From NCBI GenBank assembly GCA_052400685.1, contig JBQTGJ010000008.1: a stretch of DNA of 64,000 nt; one strand, 5' to 3'. The position numbers were made by a program, and so were the translations under genes. Source of the stretch: CAZHHH01 sp052400685 (lineage in GTDB: Bacteria; Bacteroidota; Bacteroidia; Bacteroidales; Marinilabiliaceae). The notes beneath the pieces are model-generated. The model made no database searches, was not told where the DNA came from, and saw only the letters and a program-made list of their open reading frames with translations. Of the stretch, positions 16,420-26,082 are shown piece after piece. Each line of letters opens with the position of its first letter. The stretch's first letter is position 1.

Positions 16420-17241
16420 ATGCGAAATATTTTTAAATCTTTTTTCATATTGTCTTTGATTTTTGTTTCTTCCTGCAAATCGGTGAAAGAAATTTCTGTG
16501 GGAGAAGTAGATCATAGGTTGAGTGAAAAAGAGTTGGTTTACAAGGTTTTAGATCAACAAAAACCATTTAAAAGCCTTTTTTTTAAGCATGTTCAGTTCG
16601 AATTTGACTATCAAGGGCAATTAAGGTCTTTGAAAGGTAATCTAAATTTGATACAGGATTCGGTTATTATCTTGTCTTTAACACCATTTATGGGTATTGA
16701 GGCTTTTAGGGTTTTGCTTTATCCTGATAGGATTATTGTTATCGATCGGCTTGACAAGAAAGTTTTGCATGGCGATTATTCTTATGTGGATGAGAAATTC
16801 CATTTTCCGGTTGATTTTGCTTTTTTGCAAAGTGTCTTGACCAACTCTCTGTTTTCTTATCCCCAGGGCGATACTTTAAGTTTGCTTAAGTATTACGGAT
16901 CTGTAAAGAGTGACAGGTATTCACTTACCAGTTCGAAAGGACGCCACTTTTTAAATTATTCAAAAGATAATTTTATTCATACGGTTCTGATTTCTCCTTC
17001 TATTTTTAGAATGACCTCGTCTGTAATTACTTATCCTATTCAAAATGTTTCGTTTACTGTGGATTATGATAATTTTAAAACTTTTTCATCCGATTATATT
17101 TTTCCATCAGTTATTAATATGAAGGGTAGTCATTTATCTGATACCGCGCACATAAATATATTTTTCAGTTCGTTGGAAGTAAATTCAAGTCAATCTATTT
17201 CTTCGCAAGTACCTGATAACTATGAAAATATTAATTTATAG
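16420..17241 (+). CDS. DUF4292 family lipoprotein
   Basis: A 273-residue predicted lipoprotein with a lipobox at C19 (FVSSC). The rest is beta-rich, with the pattern FKHVQFEFDYQG, then LIQDSVIILSLTPFMGIEAF and YPDRIIVIDRL. This resembles LolA/LolB-like folds and matches the DUF4292 family found in Bacteroidota. Function is unknown; a role in lipoprotein transport is a hypothesis from fold resemblance. Its last 20 bp overlap the next gene. Confidence 0.78.
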   Translation: MRNIFKSFFILSLIFVSSCKSVKEISVGEVDHRLSEKELVYKVLDQQKPFKSLFFKHVQFEFDYQGQLRSLKGNLNLIQDSVIILSLTPFMGIEAFRVLLYPDRIIVIDRLDKKVLHGDYSYVDEKFHFPVDFAFLQSVLTNSLFSYPQGDTLSLLKYYGSVKSDRYSLTSSKGRHFLNYSKDNFIHTVLISPSIFRMTSSVITYPIQNVSFTVDYDNFKTFSSDYIFPSVINMKGSHLSDTAHINIFFSSLEVNSSQSISSQVPDNYENINL

Positions 17242-18364
17242 TTTTTTTTTCGCTTTTTTTTGTTTTTTTGATCTGTCGGCTCAGAATATTTCTTCTTTGA
17301 AAGCGGATCGGGATAAGCTTTTAGACGATATAAATAAAACTCAACAATTAATTAAAACAAAGCGTATTACGCGAGAATCGACACTTGAACAACTTGAATT
17401 AATCAATAGCGAACTTGCTTTACGAGATCAACTTATCACTAAATTATTACAGGAATTAGAACAAATAGAATCGAATATTACAGCGACTGAAGAATCAATT
17501 AATCAGTTAGAAGCCGACATAGAATCTTTGAAGAAAGAGTATGCTAAATTGCTTCAGGAGACTTATCGACGTCGCAATGCCATGGATGAATTGGTTTTTT
17601 ATTTTAGTGCAGGTAGCTTTTCTGAAACGTATCGCAGATATCGTTTGTTGAAAGAGTATGCACGCTATAGAAAGCATCAGGCAGATCAGCTTATTACGTC
17701 ACAGCAAAAGTTAATTGCTTTGGTTAATCATGTTCAATCACAGAAGGAGCAGAAGGAGTTGTATTTAAGGTCGATTAAAGATGAAAAGCAGCTTTTGGAT
17801 AGTAGTAAGGCTAAGCAGGCTGTGGTAGTTCAAAAATTACAGTCTGAAGAAGCCTGGCTTTTGAAATCAATTAAGGAGAAAAATGTTCAGGCCAAAGCTT
17901 TGGAAAATAGAATTATAGAATTGATTGCGTCTGCAGGATCAGGTAGTGATGGGGTCGATTTCGATAAATATAAGGGTAAATTAATTTGGCCGGTCACAAA
18001 GGGTTTGGTTATCAGTAAGTTTGGCGAGCATCCGCATCCTGTACTGAAATCCGTTGTTGTGAAAAATAACGGGATTGATATTCAGGTTGTGGGTAATGAA
18101 ACTGTATTTTCAGTGCATAATGGAGATGTTAGTAGAATTGTTGGTATACCTGGTTATAATACAGCTGTTATAGTGCGGCATGGCAAATTTTTATCGGTTT
18201 ATGCTAATCTTAAAAGTGTTACTGTTAAACAGGGTGATCGTGTTATGGCTGGTGATCCCGTTGGGGTTGTTTTCAAAGAAAGTGAGCAATTATATGGTAT
18301 TTTGCATTTTGAAGTGTGGGAAGGTAATGAAAAATTAAATCCATCTGATTGGCTCGTACCTTAA
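17222..18364 (+). CDS. EnvC-like murein hydrolase activator with degenerate M23 domain
   Basis: A 380-residue secreted protein with a signal peptide (about 1-20), a long coiled coil (about 22-235) and a C-terminal LytM/M23 domain (about 265-378). The zinc-ligand positions are altered: the usual HxGxD reads NNGID, and the usual HxH reads ILH before FEVW. It is therefore probably not a hydrolase but an activator of amidases, like E. coli EnvC. It overlaps the DUF4292 gene by 20 bp, which supports co-expression. Confidence 0.85.
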   Translation: MKILIYSFFFAFFCFFDLSAQNISSLKADRDKLLDDINKTQQLIKTKRITRESTLEQLELINSELALRDQLITKLLQELEQIESNITATEESINQLEADIESLKKEYAKLLQETYRRRNAMDELVFYFSAGSFSETYRRYRLLKEYARYRKHQADQLITSQQKLIALVNHVQSQKEQKELYLRSIKDEKQLLDSSKAKQAVVVQKLQSEEAWLLKSIKEKNVQAKALENRIIELIASAGSGSDGVDFDKYKGKLIWPVTKGLVISKFGEHPHPVLKSVVVKNNGIDIQVVGNETVFSVHNGDVSRIVGIPGYNTAVIVRHGKFLSVYANLKSVTVKQGDRVMAGDPVGVVFKESEQLYGILHFEVWEGNEKLNPSDWLVP

Positions 18365-18456
18365 TTATTTATAAATTTAGTAACTCTTAGGTGTTTTAAG
18401 AGTATAATGTTTTGCTAGTTGCTATTAAGGGGGAATTTAAAAAAAAATAACAAGCT

Positions 18457-18849
18457 GTGGAGCGAATGGTAATTGTATCCGATATTAAGAACATCAGTTT
18501 GGTCGAGAAGTTAATTGACGATTTAACTTCCCGGTTCCAACTGCATGCTGATGTTTATGGGAAGGTCCTTTTAGCTGTTGTAGAGGGGGTTAATAATGCC
18601 ATTCTGCATGGCAATAGAGGGGATAAGTCAAAACATGTTGTTATTGACTATGAAGTTAATGATTCTGACCTTGTTTTTGTTATCAAGGACGAAGGTAACG
18701 GTTTCAATTATCAGAATTTACCAGATCCTACATTGCCTGAAAATATTGAGCGTACCAGTGGTCGTGGTGTTTTCCTTATGAAGCATCTGGCTGATGATCT
18801 GGAGTTTAATGAGTGTGGTAATAACGTAAAACTGGTATTTAATAAGTAA
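18457..18849 (+). CDS. ATP-binding protein, anti-sigma (RsbW-like) HATPase
   Basis: A 130-residue stand-alone GHKL ATPase resembling RsbW/SpoIIAB. N-box EGVNNAILHGN, G1 box DEGNGF and G2 box GRGVFLMK are all present. Such proteins bind sigma or anti-anti-sigma factors and may phosphorylate them. No partner gene is adjacent. The start is GTG at 18457, or ATG at 18466 (MVIVSD). It is 5 bp before ybeY, and the pair sits upstream of mnmG as in other Bacteroidota. Confidence 0.85.
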   Translation: MERMVIVSDIKNISLVEKLIDDLTSRFQLHADVYGKVLLAVVEGVNNAILHGNRGDKSKHVVIDYEVNDSDLVFVIKDEGNGFNYQNLPDPTLPENIERTSGRGVFLMKHLADDLEFNECGNNVKLVFNK

Positions 18850-18854
18850 TTATT

Positions 18855-19280
18855 TTGAGCCTTACTATTTTTAACGAAGATGTAGATTTACCTTCTTTGC
18901 AAGTTAATATTTTGGAGGATTGGTTTAATGAGGCAACCTCTTCAAATGGCCTTAAATTAGGCGATATTTCAGTTATTTTTTGTTCTGACTCCTATTTGTT
19001 AAACATTAATCAAAAGTACCTAAATCACGACTATTATACCGATATTATCACCTTTAACTATTCCAGACGGAATGTGCTTTCAGGTGATCTGTTTATTAGT
19101 TTGGAGATGGTGGTTAATAATGCTGCCAAATTTTCTATTCCTTTTGATGAGGAATTACATCGGGTTATGATTCATGGTCTTTTGCATTTAATCGGTTTTG
19201 ATGATCATACCGAAGATGATATCGCTGAGATGCGTTTTCAGGAAAATTATTGGTTGTCAAAAATTGAATTAAATACTTGA
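18855..19280 (+). CDS. ybeY: Endoribonuclease YbeY (rRNA maturation factor)
   Basis: A 141-residue YbeY, a single-strand metallo-endoribonuclease in 16S rRNA 3-prime processing and ribosome quality control. The metal-binding motif HGLLHLIGFDDH (HxxxHxxxxxH, about 105-116) is intact. The start is a TTG at 18855, since no ATG lies upstream in the 5-bp spacer and the first strand begins directly after it (SLTIFNED). Translation is probably coupled to the preceding ATPase gene. Confidence 0.92.
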   Translation: MSLTIFNEDVDLPSLQVNILEDWFNEATSSNGLKLGDISVIFCSDSYLLNINQKYLNHDYYTDIITFNYSRRNVLSGDLFISLEMVVNNAAKFSIPFDEELHRVMIHGLLHLIGFDDHTEDDIAEMRFQENYWLSKIELNT

Positions 19281-19420
19281 TTATAAGCTCTTTCAATCTT
19301 TTTTACTTTCTTTGGTTTTATTTTTATCTCCCAGCGGTAAGCTGCTTGTATTCTGATCTGTTCAGAAGGCTTTAATTATGTTTAGTATAGATTAAACGAT
19401 TTTTCTTTGAGTTTGTTTAT

Positions 19421-19428
19421 TACTTTTG
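19421..19428 (+). promoter_or_regulatory. Candidate -7 element of mnmG
   Basis: TACTTTTG followed by CACA, the same extended sequence as at nadA. It lies 33 bp before the mnmG ATG. Confidence 0.5.
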
Positions 19429-19461
19429 CACACTATTACTCTTCTTTTTTAAATAGATAAA

Positions 19462-21339
19462 ATGAGGTACGATTACGATATAATTGTCGTTGGAGCGGGT
19501 CATGCAGGTTGTGAGGCCGCTGCTGCGGCTGGTACCATGGGATTAGATACTTTGTTAATCACCATGGATATGAATAAAATGGCTCAGATGAGTTGCAATC
19601 CGGCGGTAGGAGGTATTGCTAAAGGTCAGATTGTTAGGGAGATAGATGCTTTGGGAGGGCGTATGGGACAGGTAACCGATGCTTCGTCTATTCAGTTTCG
19701 AATGCTCAATCGAAGTAAGGGACCTGCAATGTGGAGTCCCAGGTCGCAATGTGACCGGATGGTTTTTTCCGCAAAATGGCGTGAGACGTTGGAGTCTATC
19801 CCTCATGTATTTTTTTGGCAGGATTTGGTTGTTGATTTGGTTCTCGAAAATAACAAAGTCAAGGGTGTTATTACTAAGATGGGCGTAACATTTTCAGCCA
19901 ATCGGGTAATACTTACAAATGGTACTTTTTTAAATGGGTTGATTCATATTGGGAGCACACAGTTACATGGCGGTCGTATTTCTGAAGAGGCGTCCTATGG
20001 TATTACTGAAAAGCTTTTTTCGGCAGGTTTTAAAACCGGTAGAATGAAGACGGGCACTCCGGTTCGTATAGATGCCAGAACCATCGATTTTAGTAAAACC
20101 GTAGAACAGAAGGGTGAGGATGGTTTTTATAAGTTTAGTTATTTGCCCGGTTCTAATCGATTACTTAAACAGAAGAGTTGTTATATTACGCATACCAATA
20201 GCGAGGTGCACCAGACGATAGAAGCAAAGCTTTCTGAGAGTCCTATGTTTAATGGTACCATTCAAAGTCTTGGACCAAGGTATTGTCCGAGTATTGAAAC
20301 CAAAATTGTCACTTTTAGTGGCAAGGATTCTCACCAGCTATATTTGGAGCCTGAGGGGGAGACTACAGTAGAGTATTATTTGAATGGCTTTAGTAGTAGC
20401 TTACCTATGGAAACTCAGTTTGAAGCTTTGAAAAAAATTCCGGGTTTAGAACATGCGGTTTGTTTTAGACCAGGTTATGCCATCGAATATGATTTTTTTG
20501 ACCCTACGCAATTGCTTCATACCTTGGAGACAAAATTAATTAGCGGACTATATTTTGCTGGACAGATTAATGGCACCACAGGTTATGAGGAAGCAGCAGC
20601 TCAGGGTATAATGGCTGCAATTAATGCTGTTTTGGCACATCGCGGTGAAGCTCCCTTTGTTCTTAAGCGGGATGAATCTTATATTGGGGTTTTAATTGAT
20701 GATTTGGTTACAAAGGGGGTTGACGAACCTTATCGGATGTTTACCAGCAGGGCAGAGTATAGAATTTTGCTTCGCCAGGATGATGCCGATGTGCGGTTAA
20801 CCCCCAGGGGTTACAGTTTAGGTTTAGCTTCCAAAGAGCGCCTACAATACTTGCAGGAAAAAATTGAGTTACGCGACTCTATTATTTCTTTTCTTAAAAA
20901 ACAGAGTGTACGGCCAGATGATTTGAATTTGTATCTGGCGCAAAACAACTCATCGCTACTTAAGCAGAGTGTTAAGTTGATCGATATTGTACCTCGTCCG
21001 CAAGTTTCGTTATTTTCATTATGCGATTACTATTTACCGTTCCAAAAGTTTTGTGAGAGTTTACCGGCAGAAAGAAGGGAAGAAATTATAGAAGCGGCCG
21101 AGATTTTAATCAAGTATCAGGGGTATATTAGCCGAGAGCGTATTATAGCTGATAAATTAAAGCGACTCGAGAATATTAAGATAACGGATAAATTTAATTA
21201 TTCTGAAATACATACTTTATCTACAGAAGCCAGACAAAAGCTTACAAAAATTAATCCTGAAACCATAGGGCAGGCCTCCAGAATCAGTGGGGTTAGTCCC
21301 AGTGATATTAATGTACTTTTGGTGCTTTTGGGTCGATGA
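19462..21339 (+). CDS. mnmG: tRNA uridine-5-carboxymethylaminomethyl synthesis protein MnmG
   Basis: A 625-residue FAD-binding protein (GidA). With MnmE it installs the cmnm group on wobble uridine 34 of certain tRNAs. The FAD-binding GAGHAGCEAA lies near residues 11-20; the family signatures GGRISEEASYG, MKTGTPVRI and GQINGTTGYEEAAAQG are present. Its C-terminal helical domain is complete. mnmG lies near oriC in many bacteria. A parS-like site follows its stop codon directly. Confidence 0.96.
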   Translation: MRYDYDIIVVGAGHAGCEAAAAAGTMGLDTLLITMDMNKMAQMSCNPAVGGIAKGQIVREIDALGGRMGQVTDASSIQFRMLNRSKGPAMWSPRSQCDRMVFSAKWRETLESIPHVFFWQDLVVDLVLENNKVKGVITKMGVTFSANRVILTNGTFLNGLIHIGSTQLHGGRISEEASYGITEKLFSAGFKTGRMKTGTPVRIDARTIDFSKTVEQKGEDGFYKFSYLPGSNRLLKQKSCYITHTNSEVHQTIEAKLSESPMFNGTIQSLGPRYCPSIETKIVTFSGKDSHQLYLEPEGETTVEYYLNGFSSSLPMETQFEALKKIPGLEHAVCFRPGYAIEYDFFDPTQLLHTLETKLISGLYFAGQINGTTGYEEAAAQGIMAAINAVLAHRGEAPFVLKRDESYIGVLIDDLVTKGVDEPYRMFTSRAEYRILLRQDDADVRLTPRGYSLGLASKERLQYLQEKIELRDSIISFLKKQSVRPDDLNLYLAQNNSSLLKQSVKLIDIVPRPQVSLFSLCDYYLPFQKFCESLPAERREEIIEAAEILIKYQGYISRERIIADKLKRLENIKITDKFNYSEIHTLSTEARQKLTKINPETIGQASRISGVSPSDINVLLVLLGR

Positions 21340-21355
21340 AGTTTCACGTGGAACA
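21340..21355. promoter_or_regulatory. parS-like site between mnmG and ade
   Basis: AGTTTCACGTGGAACA. Its reverse complement, TGTTCCACGTGAAACT, fits the parS consensus TGTTNCACGTGAAACA at 15 of 16 positions. It lies 1 bp after the mnmG stop, in a 31-bp spacer. Confidence 0.7.
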
Positions 21356-21370
21356 TTTTAATTGTTTATT

Positions 21371-23005
21371 ATGCGTATAACAGGACATATTGTTGATTTA
21401 TTTAAGCGGCGTATTTTTGACGGCGAAATTTTAGTAGAAGGCAATCGGATTGTATCCATAAGAGAGTGTGATACGATAAACGATCAATTTATCATACCCG
21501 GCCTTATCGATTCGCATGTTCACGTAGAGAGTACGATGTTAACACCATCACGTTTTGCTGATTTAATAGTTCCACGTGGAACAGTTGGGGTTGTAACCGA
21601 CCCGCACGAAATTGCAAATGTAGTGGGGGTGGCAGGCGTTGATTTTATGATTGCGGATTCGAAGCATGTTCCTGTTAAATTTTTCTTTGGCGCGCCTTCG
21701 TGTGTTCCTGCTACGGCTTTCGAAACTTCGGGAGCCGTATTGGATAGTAAAGCCATTGAATCGCTCTTGCAGCGCGATGATATTTGGTTTTTGTCTGAAA
21801 TGATGAATTTCCCAGGTGTTGTATTTGATGATAAAGAAGTGTGGCAAAAAATTAAATTCGCCCATTATTATAAGAAGCCGATTGATGGCCATGCACCGGG
21901 TTTAAAAGGAGATGATTTACGTAAGTACGCCGGTGCAGGGATTTCTACCGACCATGAGTGTGCTTTTCTGGATGAAGCACTGCAGAAAATAAAACAAGGG
22001 ATGATGATACAAATCAGAGAGGGTAGTGCCGCTCGTAATTTTGATTCTTTGTATTCTTTGTTTGGGTCTCATCCTGATAAATTAATGCTGTGTACGGACG
22101 ACAGCCATCCTGATCAATTACTTAATGAAGGTCATATTGACCGTCTTTTGCGACGAGGGATTGAGAAGCAAATTAATATTTTTGATTTACTGCGGGCGGC
22201 TACCGTTAATCCTGTTCAACATTATGGATTACCGGTGGGTTTGTTGCGTGAGGGTGATCCGGCGGATTTTGTGGTGGTAAAAGATTTGAAAAACTTTCAG
22301 GTGTTGCAAACATGGATTGATGGTTCTCAGGTTTATGATGCTGTAAAAGGTGTTCTTTTTGATTTACCATCTATTGAGCCGGTAAATAGCTTTCGCACCG
22401 AATTGGTGGATATTTCAAAGTTGAGAACAGGGATTCCATCAGATAAGAATTTTGTAAAAGTTATAGATATTGCCGATGGCGAATTGTTGACAAAATCTTT
22501 TTTGTGGGAGCCTGTTGTTAATGAATCACGTGAGGTTTCTCCGGATATTAAACAGGATATATTGAAATTGGTAGTTGTTAATCGGTATACAGCGGAAGAG
22601 CCAATAGTAGGTTTTGTGCGTAATTTAGGTTTAAAATCAGGAGCGATTGGGGGAACAGTGGCCCACGATAGTCATAATATTATTGTGGCAGGTGTTGATG
22701 ATGCATCTATTTTAGCTGTTATTAATGGTCTTATTCAAGCCAAAGGAGGTATCGCCTCTTATGCAGAAGGATATTTTGATCTGCTGCCGCTTCCTGTTGG
22801 AGGTTTAATGAGTGCTGAAGATGGTGTGTCTGTAGCCTTAAAGTATCAACAACTTAATGATAAAGCTCGTCATCTGGGTTCTAAACTGAAAGCACCTTTT
22901 ATGTCTTTGGCGTTTTTGTCTCTATTAGTTATTCCCTCGTTAAAGTTAGGTGATAAAGGTCTATTTGATGTCGATAAATTTAGTTTTACCTCATTGTTTG
23001 AATAA
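21371..23005 (+). CDS. ade: Adenine deaminase
   Basis: A 544-residue amidohydrolase converting adenine to hypoxanthine and ammonia in purine salvage. Metal-binding IDSHVHVEST, then VTDPHEIANV, GHAPGL, STDHEC and LCTDDSHPD are the expected active-site segments, followed by the adenine deaminase C-terminal domain (GIASYAEGYFDLLPLPVGGLMS). The ATG at 21371 is preferred over an in-frame TTG at 21362. A second parS-like palindrome lies inside the gene at 21568. It is probably co-transcribed with uvrC, which starts 8 bp after its stop. Confidence 0.93.
   Translation: MRITGHIVDLFKRRIFDGEILVEGNRIVSIRECDTINDQFIIPGLIDSHVHVESTMLTPSRFADLIVPRGTVGVVTDPHEIANVVGVAGVDFMIADSKHVPVKFFFGAPSCVPATAFETSGAVLDSKAIESLLQRDDIWFLSEMMNFPGVVFDDKEVWQKIKFAHYYKKPIDGHAPGLKGDDLRKYAGAGISTDHECAFLDEALQKIKQGMMIQIREGSAARNFDSLYSLFGSHPDKLMLCTDDSHPDQLLNEGHIDRLLRRGIEKQINIFDLLRAATVNPVQHYGLPVGLLREGDPADFVVVKDLKNFQVLQTWIDGSQVYDAVKGVLFDLPSIEPVNSFRTELVDISKLRTGIPSDKNFVKVIDIADGELLTKSFLWEPVVNESREVSPDIKQDILKLVVVNRYTAEEPIVGFVRNLGLKSGAIGGTVAHDSHNIIVAGVDDASILAVINGLIQAKGGIASYAEGYFDLLPLPVGGLMSAEDGVSVALKYQQLNDKARHLGSKLKAPFMSLAFLSLLVIPSLKLGDKGLFDVDKFSFTSLFE
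21568..21583. promoter_or_regulatory. parS-like palindrome inside ade
   Basis: AGTTCCACGTGGAACA with the perfect 14-bp palindrome GTTCCACGTGGAAC. It encodes VPRGT of adenine deaminase, a conserved stretch, so chance is possible. It is 228 bp from the site at 21340. Confidence 0.5.
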
Positions 23006-23013
23006 TTGAATTG

Positions 23014-24837
23014 ATGATTGATATTCCTCAAAAGCGTTTGGCGTATCTCCGGCAACTCGTGGCTGTTTTGCCACCAAGTCCTGGCGTATATCAATATTTT
23101 GATGAAAATGATAAGATTATTTATGTAGGTAAGGCCAAAAATCTAAAAAGACGAGTCGCATCCTACTTTAATCGCGAGCCGGATAATGGAAAGACCCGCG
23201 TTTTGATTCGAAAAATTCGTAATATCAGACATATCGTTGTCGATACGGAGGAAGATGCGTTGTTACTCGAAAATAATCTGATAAAAAAATATCAGCCTCG
23301 TTACAATGTTCTTCTGAAAGATGATAAGACTTATCCCTGGATTGTGGTTAAAAATGAACCATTCCCCCGTGTTTTTCAAACCAGACAAATAGTAAAGGAT
23401 GGTAGTCGTTATTTTGGGCCTTACACGTCTACTTTTATGGTCCGAACGTTGCTTGATTTATTTCGCCATTTGTACCCTTTGAGAACATGCCGTTACGATT
23501 TATCCTCCGAAAATATTCAAAGAGGAAAGTTTAAACGGTGTCTGGAATTTCATTTGGGAAATTGTAAGGCGCCGTGCGAAGGGTTACAAACCTCCCGGGA
23601 GTACCAACAGCAGATTGAGGATATTTGCGATGTGTTAAAGGGTAATGTGGTGGGGGTGCTTCGCTATCTCAAAGAGCGAATGACGCATTTGGCTTCACAA
23701 TATAAATATGAAGAGGCGGAGGAGTTGCGGCAGCGTATTGAATTATTGTCGCGTTATCAGAGTAAATCTACGATTGTTAATCCGAAGATTGATAATGTGG
23801 ATGTCTTCTCTATTTTAAGTGATGAGTCATCAGTGTATGTTAATTTCTTGAAGGTTTTAAACGGTGCTATTATTCAGGCACACACCATTGAATATCGGCG
23901 ACGCTTGAATGAAACCGAGGCTGAGTTGTTGTCAATGGCTATCGTGGAAATGCGTGCACGCATGCAAAGTTTTTCGCCTGAGATAATTATTCCTTTTATG
24001 CCCGAAACAACTCTTAATAATGTGATTTTTACAATCCCTAAAATAGGTGATAAAAAGAAATTGCTGGAGTTGTCAGAGCGTAATGTCAAGTATTATCGTC
24101 TCGAAAAGTTAAAACAGGCTGCCAATAAGCTGCAAACGCCCCGCCATGTTAAGTTGCTCGAGCGGTTACAATCCGATTTGCATTTAAAGCAATTGCCGGT
24201 GCATATTGAGTGTTTTGATAATTCAAACATAATGGGGACTTATCCTGTGGCCGCTTGTGTTGTGTTTAAAAATGGGAAGCCGTCCAAAAAGGATTATCGC
24301 CATTTTAATATTAAGACCGTAGAAGGGCCGGATGATTTTGCCTCGATGGAGGAAGTTGTGTTTCGTCGGTACAGAAGAATGCTGGAGGAGGGGTCGCCAT
24401 TACCTCAATTGATTATTGTTGATGGAGGAAAGGGACAGTTGGGTTCGGCAGTCAATGCCTTAAACGATCTTGGTATTACCGATAAAGTTACCATTATTGG
24501 GATAGCTAAGCGTCTGGAAGAGCTATTTTTCCCTGGTGACCCGGTACCTCTCTATCTCGATAAAAATACACCATCGTTAAAGCTTATTCAGCATTTGAGA
24601 AATGAAGCCCACCGTTTTGGTATTACCTTCCATCGTGATAAACGCAGTAAAGGTGCCTTGATTTCCGAATTGGATGGCATTCAGGGGGTCGGTCCAAAAA
24701 GTGTTCAGGTTTTAATGTCGCATTTCAAGTCATTATCAGGTGTTAAAGCGGCATCTTTTCAACAATTAGAAGAAGTTGTTGGAGCCAAACGAGCCGGCGC
24801 AATCATATCACATTTTTCCGGTCAATCAGAAAAATAA
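23014..24837 (+). CDS. uvrC: Excinuclease ABC subunit C
   Basis: A 607-residue UvrC, making both incisions in nucleotide excision repair. An N-terminal GIY-YIG nuclease (PGVYQYF, IIYVGKAKNLKRRV, about 20-100) is followed by a cysteine region, a UVR motif (YEEAEELRQRI), an RNase H-like nuclease (ECFDNSNI, IVDGGKGQL) and C-terminal helix-hairpin-helices (DGIQGVGPKS). The start is ATG at 23014, with a TTG just before it. Its 3-prime end overlaps convergent lplA by 12 bp. Confidence 0.96.
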   Translation: MIDIPQKRLAYLRQLVAVLPPSPGVYQYFDENDKIIYVGKAKNLKRRVASYFNREPDNGKTRVLIRKIRNIRHIVVDTEEDALLLENNLIKKYQPRYNVLLKDDKTYPWIVVKNEPFPRVFQTRQIVKDGSRYFGPYTSTFMVRTLLDLFRHLYPLRTCRYDLSSENIQRGKFKRCLEFHLGNCKAPCEGLQTSREYQQQIEDICDVLKGNVVGVLRYLKERMTHLASQYKYEEAEELRQRIELLSRYQSKSTIVNPKIDNVDVFSILSDESSVYVNFLKVLNGAIIQAHTIEYRRRLNETEAELLSMAIVEMRARMQSFSPEIIIPFMPETTLNNVIFTIPKIGDKKKLLELSERNVKYYRLEKLKQAANKLQTPRHVKLLERLQSDLHLKQLPVHIECFDNSNIMGTYPVAACVVFKNGKPSKKDYRHFNIKTVEGPDDFASMEEVVFRRYRRMLEEGSPLPQLIIVDGGKGQLGSAVNALNDLGITDKVTIIGIAKRLEELFFPGDPVPLYLDKNTPSLKLIQHLRNEAHRFGITFHRDKRSKGALISELDGIQGVGPKSVQVLMSHFKSLSGVKAASFQQLEEVVGAKRAGAIISHFSGQSEK

Positions 24838-25806
24838 TGCTGTTAATTCTGATAAGGAGAGCTGATATTTTTTATCGATCTGATGTTTCTCTATCTCATT
24901 TTTAATGGCGCTTTTTGTATGGTATCTGTTTTTTACTGCTTGTGTTAAGTCTTCAATAATTTGCTTCTTTGGATGATTACTATTGATTTCTATGTTTTCA
25001 ATTTTACCTTTATCTGCCTGTATTTTTATTATAAAGACAAATTCATTGGCTTTACCTCTTTTTTTAAAGACGTAGGAAGGCCCGTAACTATAGTTCCATT
25101 CGGGTGTGGCATATTTATTAGCTGCTAATTCTTTTATTGCCTGTATTTCGTCAGACGTAAAGTCTATTCTTTCCGTTTCAATTTCATGCTTTTCAATGGT
25201 GTTTACAAGTTGAAGCATAAAGTCCCTGGGGGATAAATTTTCGCGATATACTTCCGACAGGTTCATGACTTCACTGCGTACTGATTTTACCGCTTTATCG
25301 GTGAACCTGGAGGGGTCGCTCTTGAGACTGGCTGTTAGTTTGTTTAGCTCCGATTGATAAAGAAGGGTGCCGTGATGCATTACGCGTCGTTTGAAAACGT
25401 GACAGGCATTACCTGATATTTTTTTGTAGTCGATTAATAAATCGTTACGCTCACCATTCCGAACCGCCACTCCCCATTCGTTTAATACATCAACTATTGG
25501 TTGGGTTGCTTTTTTAAAATCCACCAAATGACCGGTTTCTCCATTTCTTATAAAGCAAAAGTTGATATTTCCCAAATCATGGTAGACTGTACCACCACCC
25601 GACAGTCGTCGGTATAATGGAATGTTTTGTTCTTCCAGATAAGGGAGGTTGATTTCTGATAATGCATTTTGATGTTTTCCTATAATGACCGAAGGTTTGT
25701 TGATGTAAAAAAACATAATGTCATTATCTCTCTTTCGTAATAGAAATTCTTCTGTCGCCAGATTAAACGATGGTTCGTTGCTGCTACTTATAATGGTTCT
25801 GGTCAT
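24826..25806 (-). CDS. lplA: Lipoate-protein ligase A
   Basis: A 326-residue lipoate ligase. It adenylates free lipoate and attaches it to lysines of E2 subunits and GcvH. The lipoate-binding loop RRLSGGGTVYHDLGN (about 64-78) and KKISGNACHVF (about 128-138, with the catalytic lysine) are visible, and the C-terminal accessory domain is present. It is monocistronic; the 276-bp spacer upstream is AT-rich without a recognisable site. Confusion with the octanoyltransferase LipM is unlikely given the length. Confidence 0.9.
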   Translation of the reverse strand: MTRTIISSSNEPSFNLATEEFLLRKRDNDIMFFYINKPSVIIGKHQNALSEINLPYLEEQNIPLYRRLSGGGTVYHDLGNINFCFIRNGETGHLVDFKKATQPIVDVLNEWGVAVRNGERNDLLIDYKKISGNACHVFKRRVMHHGTLLYQSELNKLTASLKSDPSRFTDKAVKSVRSEVMNLSEVYRENLSPRDFMLQLVNTIEKHEIETERIDFTSDEIQAIKELAANKYATPEWNYSYGPSYVFKKRGKANEFVFIIKIQADKGKIENIEINSNHPKKQIIEDLTQAVKNRYHTKSAIKNEIEKHQIDKKYQLSLSELTALFF

Positions 25807-26082
25807 AATGTATCCTTTAGTGCTGTGCGTCGTTTTGTTTTATATTGCTTAAAATTCTGTTTGGTATTAAATGATAACTTTATATAAAACATTTAAAGTA
25901 CAGTTTAATAAAGTTTTATAGATGTATATTTTATAAACTGCTGTTACTTTAATTGCGTTATTCTTTTGAATAAATTTTTACATTGGTCGTCATTTTTTAT
26001 TTGAATAAACCATTTAGAACTATTCTTGTTCTTTTTTTTATTTAAAAGTAATCGATAATTTCGAGCAATCAATATTGTTTTT

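Noticed and set aside
24826..24837. 12-bp convergent overlap of uvrC and lplA, and the same length for VanZ and Rrf2
   Set aside because: Both overlaps are 12 bp, but this is compatible with chance for compact convergent genes.
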